From: Tolypocladium sp. Sup5 PDA-1 | Lineage: Eukaryota > Ascomycota > Sordariomycetes > Hypocreales > Ophiocordycipitaceae | Direction of reading: 5' to 3' | Assembly: GCA_000750105.3 (NCBI GenBank) | Contig: JPHH03000003.1 | Location: forward strand, 434,001 to 498,000 | Length of the DNA stretch: 64,000 bases | In this document: in pieces, positions 56,184 to 64,000 of the stretch | How positions within the stretch are numbered: the stretch's first letter is position 1 | Layout: the number at the start of each line of letters is the position of its first letter | The notes under the pieces: model-generated | Told to the model about the DNA's origin: nothing | What the model saw: the letters and a program-made list of their open reading frames with translations, nothing else | Databases searched by the model: none | Program-made: the position numbers and the translations under genes

Positions 56184-57370
56184 GGCTGCATCGCCGAGTG
56201 AGCGAGACGGGGTCGGATGGTGAGGCACTGAGGACGCAAGGTGAGCTGAGTGAGGTGAGCTGGACGGAATTGCCCGGCAGCGTCAGCCCCTTGGCCACGA
56301 CCAGCGGGTACGGCACCTCGACGTCGCCCGCCACGCCGCCCGCCACGCCGCCCGCCACGCCGCCCGCCACCCGGCGCATCATGCTCACCCGCCCGCCGGG
56401 ACGCAGCGCCGTGAAGCCGGACCTACTATGCGAGAAGGGCAGCGACCCGGGGCTGCAACAGCGCGTTCCAGACTATGCACAACCCAAACCTACAATCTTC
56501 GGAGAATTCGCCCGACGGGCCCCTTTTTCCATCCGAAAGTCCCGCGGGCATTAATCATACAGCCGTCGTGGCGCGAACGATTCATCCATAACACGTGGTT
56601 GGCCACTTGAAACGCCCACCGGTTTCGCGCTGCCGGGCGCAACCCGACGACGACGATAGTAGCATGAACCTGGTGGCTTGCTACGGTATAGTAAACTTTG
56701 CTAGTTGTTACGGCGAAAGGCTGATGGTAGGTAGTTGTAGTGTGAGACCGGAGCAGTCCGCTTGTTTGCTGCCGCAACAACATTGCTTTTCTTCGGCGTG
56801 TTTCGCGTACTCGCTTCTCTCCCAAGATCCAGGCAGTAGGAAGATGGTGCTGTCGGGAACACCGAACTTGGGTATAGATGAGGGTGAGAGTTTCGATGGG
56901 GGTCTGGGATGCGAAGGGTGGGAACAGACTATGATACGCATCCGGCACGGGAGAATCATGCATTGAACCAGGGATATGAGGACTTGACTCCGGGAGATGG
57001 CGTCTCATCCAGGTGCCGAGGTTGGCCGTGATAAAGGAACCATGGCCAAGAGCCGTGCCGTCCTTGTGCTCTTGGTGAAGTCGCAAAGAGCACAGCCGGG
57101 CATCTATTTGCATCCAAGCTTTTCGATACCGCCGTCGTCTCGCCATAGACATTTGCCCCTATAAGCACAAATCCTGCATCCCCCCGACCCAAGTGCCGGG
57201 ACTCATGGACGAGGCCAATGGCCACGAGTCACGCCGGCCAGTATGAGGGTGTCTGTCCGTCCTTTATAACAGACGGGCCCGACCCCTTTTTCACTTCGCA
57301 AAGCCGAGTTTTCTACGTCTTCAACACGGCCCCCTGCTTATCCTTTGAAATTTATAAACCCATCTTCGAG
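56184..57370. promoter_or_regulatory. Divergent intergenic region upstream of P4H-like and small secreted genes
   Basis: No gene is seen. It contains a 12-bp repeat (56323-56370). A possible TATA element CTTTATAA (about 57262) lies about 105 bp before the small secreted protein start. Confidence 0.5.
56323..56370. repeat. 12-bp GC-rich tandem repeat, four copies
   Basis: Four head-to-tail copies of GCCGCCCGCCAC (the first has one mismatch) lie about 140 bp upstream of the dioxygenase start. On the minus strand it reads as a Gly/Val/Ala repeat frame, but no supporting gene is evident. Confidence 0.85.
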
Positions 57371-57755
57371 ATGAAGGCCACCGGGACTGTCGCTCTCGTC
57401 CTCGCCGCCTGGGCTACAGCCGCCAACGCAGCTCCAGCCTTCGGCCGTAAGAACACGGACATCTAGACCCCAGCGTACGAGGCAGGTTTCTGACTTGGCA
57501 ACAGTTGGCAGCAACGGCGCCGCCGCCAATGGCGACGCCGCCAACGGCAACGCCGGAACCAAGGGCGGAAACATCGCCAACAGCGCCGCCGGCCTGGCCA
57601 ACAGCATCGCCGGCGGCAACGGCGGAAACATAGCGCAGAGCGCCGTGGATCTGGCGAGCAGCATCGTCGGCGGCGTGCTGGGCAGGCGTGTCGAGGTGGC
57701 TGTCCCTGCTGCCGCCGCGAATGATCAAGAAGAAGACGAGGAGGACGAGGAATAA
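57371..57755 (+). CDS. Small secreted Gly/Asn/Ala-rich repeat protein
   Basis: Two exons, 57371-57446 and 57505-57755, total 108 residues. The first exon encodes a textbook signal peptide (MKATGTVALVLAAWATAANA, predicted cleavage after the ANA). The mature chain starts APAFGLGSNGAAANGDAANG and contains two adjacent copies of a roughly 19-residue module, GGNIANSAAGLANSIAGGN and GGNIAQSAVDLASSIVGGV, then GRR, and ends in an acidic tail (DQEEDEEDEE). No cysteines occur in the mature chain. A GRR (possible processing) site precedes the tail. I do not recognise the family; candidate roles are a cell-surface/biofilm component or an effector-like secreted protein. The 58-nt intron has a GTAAGA donor and an AACAG acceptor. 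Confidence 0.75.
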
Positions 57756-58073
57756 CGGTCTCATGTCATGTCCCTTGGTTGGAAAGGGGTTCTTGAGGCG
57801 TGTACGATAGGTGACTTTGCACAAGCTTCTGGCTCTGGTCTGGCCCCTGGAGGGTTTTTTTTTATAGAACGGAAGTCAACATGTTGCTACTCACGAGCCA
57901 AAGCCATCCACGATGGCCCCGGATATCTGGTCTCTCGTCATCTCTCAATATCTGGTATCAGAATCGTTGTACAAGCCAAAATTTAAACCTTGAGGCTCTC
58001 TCGCCTGACAGACAGCCGTAAACCAATCAAACATCCGTGATATATGCCGCAACGCAGTTCCAGGCCGTGTAGT
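57756..58073. other. Convergent 3' region
   Basis: No gene is seen. It is the 3' flank of the small secreted gene (+) and of the MFS gene (-). Confidence 0.5.
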
Positions 58074-59884
58074 TTACAGCTCCAAAGGAAAGCGGTGCCT
58101 CATCCACCGGCCGTACTTGTATATCAGCGTCGGGATCGGAATCAGGGCCACCGCAACAAACCCCAGCACCGAGCTGCCCCATCCCACGCCGAGCGTCTTG
58201 TACATCTGCGGGCCGGCGAGCGGCAAGAAGGCAGCGACGGTGCATCGGATGACGGAAAAGGCGGCGAGACCGCTGGCGGCGTACTGCGGGTACGCGTCGA
58301 CAATGTACGCCTGGATGGGCAGCCACACGCCCACCATGCCCACGCCAAAGGGCACGATGCCGATGACGGGGACGATCCAGTGAACGGCCTTGTCGGCGCT
58401 CCAGCCGTACCAGAAGAAGGTGATGGGCAGCACGAGCGCGAACCAGATGCAGTCGGGGAGGCGCATCTCGGGCTCGTAGACGCCGCCGTTGGCCGCCGTC
58501 ATGCGCACGACGGTGCGGTCGGATAGGAGCGAAAAGGACGCCAGGCCGATGCCGTAGCCGATGAGCAGGGTGAGGTAGACCAGACCCGTGATGCCAATGG
58601 ACCAATGGTAGCTGCCCTGGAAGACAATGGGAATGGTGTTGAAGAGGAGGTACAGGCAGCCGTAGGCAAAGGCAATGTACAGCGAGACGCCAAAGATGAT
58701 GGCCGAGCGGAAAAGCATCTTCAGGGGGCGGATGAGCCCGTTCAGGAGGATCTGTTTCTTGCCGAGGACAGGGGCCTCGGGGTCGATGTAGCAGCTGCGG
58801 AGTTCGGGTCGATTCAGGTCCTTGCGGAGCTTCTTGGTCTTGCGCGCGATGAGGACTTGGTGGTTGGTCTCGCGGTTGAGGAACATCATGGCCACCACGG
58901 TGATGGCGGCCGGGATAAAGGCCAGCCAGTTGACCCAGCGCCACCCGATGGTCTCGGAGACGAAGCCTCCGATGACAGGAGCGCAGGACGGGCCGAACAT
59001 GGGGCCCAGCATCCAAATTGTCATGGCCCGGCCGCGGTCACTGACGGCGAAAACGTCCGCGATGATGGCCCCCCCGATGGTCTGGCACGCCGAGCCGCCG
59101 ACGCCGCACATGAAGCGGAAGAATATGAGCGTGTCGAGAGTCGGGGCGAGCGCGCAGCCAATAAGCCAGACGCAAAACCACGCGCTGGCAGAGATCAAGA
59201 CGATATTTCGACCGTAAATCTCGGATAGGGGCGACAGCAACAGCGGGCCGACGGCATAGCCCAGCAAGAAGATGCTCACAGGCATGGAGCCCTTGGTGAT
59301 GTCGTCAACGTTGAAGTCCTTTTCCATGGCAGCCAGCGCCGGGGCCAGGATCGACGACGCAAACGGCGTCATGAAGGTGATGGTAGCCAGGAGGCTGACG
59401 ATGAGCCACTTGCGGCTGGGGGCGAAGTTGAGGGGATTTTCGGGGTCGTGCTGGCCTTCCCAGCCGACAATGCCCTTGTCGAGGTCCATGACGGGGAGTG
59501 TGGGAGGCGGGAGTTTCTCCTTGCTCTTGTTCCTGGAGAGTCGACTGAGAATACTGCGATGGGTCTTGTGACTGATATTAGACTTGCGAGTTTCTACCCT
59601 TTCCACGCCGATGTCATCCTGGAGAACCAAGCTATCAGCGACACGCGAAACTCGTAAGTTGGGAGTATCATCTGTACCCCTTGCGCCTCGATGTCGCCGT
59701 CTCGAAGACCAGAAGCGCCAGTCTCTTTAGTGGTCTCTGTATGCTGTGCAGCGACTCTGCCCGACTTTTTTGCAGCATCCTGACCTTCAGTCATTGTCGA
59801 AGAATCCGAGTCGTCGGCTGTCCTGTTGACGTGAGCAGGAGCGGCGGTGGTCGCCGCCAGGCCCTTTTCGTCGGGCAAAGTCAT
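58074..59884 (-). CDS. MFS DHA1 transporter (polyamine/multidrug type)
   Basis: Two exons, 59884-59678 and 59618-58074, total 583 residues. A cytosolic N-terminus of about 120 charged residues precedes 12 hydrophobic segments. DHA1 landmarks are GYAVGPLLLSPLSEIYGR (motif A), a central CGVGGSACQTIGGAIIADVF segment with ADVF and a GRAMTIWMLGPMFGPSCAPV antiporter motif C-like stretch, and a WRWVNW segment after helix 6. The family expels polyamines, azoles or other small molecules with proton antiport at the plasma membrane; specificity is not predictable here. The intron has a weak donor (GTACAG), so the exon 1 boundary is somewhat uncertain, but the join QG|DDIGVERVE keeps frame and removes an internal stop. 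Confidence 0.88.
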
Positions 59885-61767
59885 CTCGAAGACTGTTTCT
59901 CGTTCACCCCCGAGATGGCTCGATACAGAAGATGTCGAGGAAAATTCACACCCAGTCCAGCTATGCTCGAGGCGAAATATAATAAACAGCTGGCGTATAG
60001 AAGTCAAAAGGAAACGAGAACGTGTTTGATCTTGTGCTTGCAAAAACCCCAACACAAGTTGATTAGGAGTCGGCCATATATACACGATCGGTATGGGGAT
60101 CGCGGCAGCACCGGACCTTCCGTGGATCAGCAAAACATGAGGGGGCGGACGGTATCACCTGGCAAATGAGAAGCCCAAAAGGGTCGGTAGAAGCCGTTTT
60201 GACAAGGTTCAGCAATCCCTGCGTCAGATGGGTTGGCAAGTTGGTTGCTGAGTTGCGTAGTTTCGCGTTAAGACGAATTGCTAGTCCCAGCGTTTTAACC
60301 CCATTTGTCCATGCTTAAGTCCGTCAATACGACGAATAATAAGCCCTTGGCAGGGACAGCAGATTCACCCACCAGAGAATGCTGGGGGGCTGATCAAAAG
60401 CCGACACGGAAGAGAGGCGGCGCTGGCCCGGGTTGTTTCCGAGGCCGAGGGGCTATGTAGTGGTCTGGGTTCCATGGAGAGCGAAGAATGGGGAATGATA
60501 TGGCCCACAGTCAAAGGGCTCAGCCAGGAGACTCCTCAACTCCATACGCCAGCCGCCAACAAACTCGAGACACACAGGTTGTGTTGAGCTGTAGCGGTAT
60601 ACGCGGTGAATTCACGGAAAGGCAGACCGTGCACAGCCGAGCCGTCGGAGGCGGCTGAGATTCCGCACCTCGGCACCCGAGTCCAAACCTCGAGACGGAG
60701 GGGTTGTCCAGGGTCATCGCAACTCCCGTCCTCGATAGCCGATCTGGCTGCAGCACTGGTGGTGGGTTGCTGGCCCGACGGCCCTCCAAGAGAGCACTCG
60801 CTTGCCCCGAAGAGGGCCCTGAGCGTGGTGTTTTCAGGCAAAGGGACAAACCCATATTCAAGCCCCAGAGCCGCACCGGAACAAGATGCGATGCCTCTTG
60901 AGTCTTGGAGATGGACGCCAAAGAGTGGGAGGGGATGAAGGACCAGGACTCCACTGCGAATTGGAGAAGCGAGCCGATATCAGCACCAGCAGATGGTGCA
61001 GGGCCGACGGCGTACTCGTACCAGTTTTCCACCGTCCTTCGACCAGCTCGCAGCATCGGTAGTAATGTGCTGTTGGCAAAGCAACGTTTGCTTGGTTTCG
61101 ATGTCGAGAAGACGGTGGCTGGCTGTGGCGTTGTGCAGTCAGCAGCAGATGGTCTCCAGCGAGGAACTTGCTGATAGAGCAGTGGCCATGCAACTCACCA
61201 TACCAAGCACAGGGCCGGGCCGCCCCTAATGATGCAATTCGCCTTCTGCAAGGAAACCTGACAGGGCTTGGCTGGCGAGAAGCTTCATCCTGAGACGCCA
61301 CCGTACACGATGCAGAGTGGCTTCATCTCAGTGGAGGCTCCAGGTTTCAACGGTCTGTGTCGCTGGCAGGGCCCAGGGACCCCCTGCTGGCACGTGCAGG
61401 CCGCTAAAGTTCGATGCGCGGCGCCAATCAGTGGCAGCTGCAGCTGCAGCTCCAGCCCACCTCCCGCGATCCGTCAACGTGGCCGCAGCATCTTCATCAT
61501 CTTCATCTGCATCAACGCCTGCACCTGCACCGTCCGCTCCCTTCTGGCTCCTCCGACGGCCTCTCCTGCAGACACCACGCTCATTCACGCGGCTGCAGCT
61601 CTCCGCATCGCCGCGACTGCGACGACAGCGCCCCTCTCCGTCGCCCAGCCGCGTGTGTGCTCTGCCCTCGCCTGCTCGCGTCTCCATGATGCGCCATCTC
61701 GAGCTGCTCCCGTAAACGGCCCATCCCAACAACCTCACCTCGACTTCGTCCCCCTCCGCCGCCCACG
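59885..61767. promoter_or_regulatory. 1.9-kb divergent intergenic region (MFS and ALG7)
   Basis: No gene is seen. It holds the promoters of the MFS transporter (-) and ALG7 (+). A TACTCGTA octamer is at 61013-61020. A C/T-rich leader (61480-61760) precedes ALG7. ORFs through this leader are composition shadows. Confidence 0.5.
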
Positions 61768-63242
61768 ATGGCCGTCCAATCGTCCTCCTCGGCCTCGACC
61801 TCGCTCTCGCGATCCGAGACGCTCTCCCTCCTCACCCTCTCCGCCGCCTCCGTCGCCATCATCGCAAACACCTTCCACGGCGATGGCGAGCCCCTCGTCG
61901 CGTCCCTCGCCCTCTCCATCCTCGCCTTCTGCCTGTCCTACGCCATGATCCGCTGGCTCGGCCCGACCTTCATCAAGGCCGGCTTCCGCGGCCGCGACCT
62001 GAGCAAGGCCAGCCGCGTCGAGATTCCTGAATGCATGGGCGCCGTTTGCGCCGCCGTCTATCTCCTGACCGTCATCGTCTTCATTCCGTTTCCCTTCTAC
62101 AAGGACATTGTCGCGGCGACCAGCGGTGGCGGCAACCGAGACGTTGTGCTCGAGGTCCATCATGTCGACCAGGGGCGCTTCCTGCACCGCTTCCCGCACA
62201 ACAAGGTGAACATTGACGGTGCTTAATCCCCGCCTCATGCGCTGACCGCAGTACCCAACTCCAGCTCGCTTCCTACCTGGGCGCCATCATCTCCCTCCAG
62301 ACAATCGCCCTCCTCGGCATCGGCGATGATCTCTTCGACATCCGCTGGCGCCACAAGTGGTGGATTCCCGGCCTGGCCTCCATCCCTCTTCTCGTTGTCT
62401 ACTTTGTCGACTTCGACGTCACGTCCATCGTCATACCCGTGCAGCTGCAGCCATATCTCGGCGAGCTCTTCGACCTCGGTGTGCTCTACTACGTCTACAT
62501 GGCCTGCATCGCCATGTTCTGCCCCCAGAGCATCAACATGCTCGCGGGCATCAACGGAATCGAGGTCTCTCAGTGCGTCGTCGTCGCGCTTCTGCTCGCC
62601 TTCAACGATTGCCTCTACCTCTTCACGCCGTACCCCCACCCGGCTACCGACTCCCACCTCTTCTCCCTATACTTCCTCCTCCCCTGGATCGGCGTCTCGT
62701 GCGCCTTGCTGTACCATAACTGGTACCCCGCCAAGGTGTTTGTGGGGGACACGTACTGCTACTTCTCTGGCATGGTCTTTGCCGTCGTCGGCATCCTCGG
62801 CCACTTCTCCAAGACCCTGGGTCTCCTCCTGGTGCCCCAGATCTTCAACTTCCTCTACTCCTGCCCCCAGATCTTCGGCCTCGTTCCCTGCCCGCGCCAC
62901 CGCCTCCCCAAATTCAACGCCCGAACCGGCCTCCTCGAGCCCTCCGTAACGCCATGGTCGCCCGAGCGCCAGCCTCACCCCCTGGTTGGCCAGGTCCTGC
63001 ACCTGCTGGGCAGGCTGCGTCTCCTGCGCGTCACCGTCGACGACAAGGGACGCTTCGTCGAGACCAGCAACTTCACCATCCTCAACCTGTGGCTCGTCTG
63101 GCGCGGGCCCATGCGCGAGGACCGTCTAGCCTGGGAGATTACGCTGCTGCAGCTCGCCGTCGGCCTGTTTGGGCTCTTTGTCCGACACAAGCTGGCTTTG
63201 CTTGTCTTTAAGGAGGACAACTGGGGCACGGCGCAGCAGTAG
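61768..63242 (+). CDS. alg7: UDP-GlcNAc:dolichyl-phosphate GlcNAc-1-phosphotransferase
   Basis: Two exons, 61768-62205 and 62265-63242, total 471 residues. ALG7 (DPAGT1) transfers GlcNAc-1-phosphate from UDP-GlcNAc to dolichyl phosphate at the cytosolic ER face, the first step of N-glycan precursor assembly and the tunicamycin target. Family motifs: GFRGRDLSK and IPECMGAVCA (N-terminal), LLGIGDDLFDIRWRHK (DD metal/diphosphate site), SINMLAGINGIEVSQ, and AKVFVGDTYCYFSGM, plus about ten hydrophobic helices. The splice joins FPHNK to LASYLG, the expected family sequence. The intron contains an earlier AG at 62251 that would shift the frame. Confidence 0.96.
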
Positions 63243-64000
63243 AAGAGGCGAGTGCCGAGGAGCCAAGTGGGAAGGCCGTACAAGAGAAAAGTTGTCACGT
63301 GTACATGTGTGTAAAGTATAGAACCCAAGCAGGTTAGAGATGAATCGCCTGCCTTCAAGAATTGATACCCCTTGTCTTGCGACTATATCGAGAACGGATA
63401 GCCTGGGCTTGAGACGATGCTTGCAAACCTCGTCACACCATGCACGCGCTACATGGAACCGTTCCGAGCAGTGTTGAAGAGTGGCTGGATAGTCCCATGG
63501 CCATTAATCCATTTCATCATTTCCCCAGGGGCAGGGCCCTTCTCGGCCTGCAGCAGCATCGGACAAGCTGACACAGTAGCTTCCGTGCCACGCCTACTCC
63601 ATATAAATACACGAATTGAACAAAAATGACAAGCCAGTTATGTCCCAGTAAAAACGCCCCGTCTCTTGGACCCTTTCTTTCCCCAAATGCCAAGTTGCTG
63701 TGCCCCAGGGAGTTGGCGGACCCGGGAATGAGTCCCAAAGTCTGCGACATCAACTCCGTTTCCATTCCAGCGTCCGCATCAGAACAGCTTTTCCACTCCA
63801 CTGCAATAGGCGTGGTGATTGAGTCCGACATCCGGTTTCGTTTGGCCAAGCCATTTCCGTAAATGGCGGTCCGAGCGCCGCGTCGTCCTTTCTTCCTCTT
63901 AACGCCCAGTCCAGCCGTGCCGTCCGGCATGCCCACTTCCGGGTATAGAAATATTATAAAAAGCGCACACTGTCGAATGCTGGTGGTTGATTGTCCGATG
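63243..64000. other. 3' flank of ALG7 and right window edge
   Basis: No supportable gene is seen. A 139-codon minus-strand ORF (63517-63936) has no recognisable domain; it could be part of a gene truncated by the window, but evidence is lacking. Confidence 0.45.

Noticed and set aside
41724..60133. Secondary-metabolite cluster (P450 piece, F-box, dioxygenase, MFS)
   Set aside because: No polyketide synthase, NRPS or terpene synthase; the P450 is a relic, and the neighbours are housekeeping genes spread over 18 kb.
1..64000. tRNA, rRNA, CRISPR, LTR or DNA transposons
   Set aside because: No TTCGA-type B-box with matching arms outside coding sequence, no direct-repeat/spacer array and no transposase or reverse-transcriptase motifs were noticed; the scan was by eye and not exhaustive for tRNAs.

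Overview
This is a nuclear fragment from a filamentous ascomycete. Genes carry short spliceosomal introns (mostly 44-90 nt, GT-AG, with CTAAC/CTGAC-like branch sites). Intergenic DNA is GC-rich with many short microsatellites. The proteins are typical of Pezizomycotina: Csf1 bridge-like protein, exocyst Sec5, a JEN-type transporter, GH92 mannosidase, F-box proteins and a fungal zinc-cluster regulator. The general look suggests Sordariomycetes, perhaps Hypocreales, but that placement is inference. No operons, CRISPR arrays, rRNA, intact transposons or viral sequences were seen.

Layout. 0-8 kb: a small unrecognised ORF, a GNAT acetyltransferase (+), a three-exon JEN/SHS-type transporter (+) and methylenetetrahydrofolate reductase MET13 (+). 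8.8-26 kb: three minus-strand genes in a row, namely an RBM26/Rmn1-type RNA-binding protein, translation elongation factor 2 and a giant Csf1 lipid-transfer protein. 26-31.5 kb: a TMEM184/DUF300 membrane protein (+) divergent from Csf1 and convergent with a secreted GH92 alpha-mannosidase (-); a 20-G run and a 42-bp minisatellite lie between the convergent pair. 33-41.5 kb: a regulator with a BED-like finger and a variant Zn-cluster (+), exocyst Sec5 (-), and NAD-isocitrate dehydrogenase IDH2 (+) sharing a 0.6-kb divergent promoter with Sec5. 41.7-51 kb: a cytochrome P450 C-terminal relic, two F-box proteins (-) and a 3-kb gene-poor gap. 53-64 kb: a transglutaminase-like protein (+), a prolyl-4-hydroxylase-type dioxygenase (-), a small secreted glycine/asparagine-rich repeat protein (+), a DHA1 drug/polyamine MFS transporter (-) and ALG7 (+), the first enzyme of N-glycan precursor assembly.

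Most genes are single-copy housekeeping genes: translation, one-carbon and TCA metabolism, secretion, glycosylation and lipid transport. The set does not form one pathway and is not a secondary-metabolite cluster. Exon structures were worked out by hand: each join keeps the reading frame and restores the family's expected protein sequence where the family is known. I found no convincing new multi-gene system. The items most worth following up are the small repeat-containing secreted protein, the in-frame intron inside an RRM, the intact Cys-His-Asp transglutaminase-like protein, the uORF and 5'UTR intron of MET13, the variant zinc-finger regulator, and recurrent noncoding motifs.
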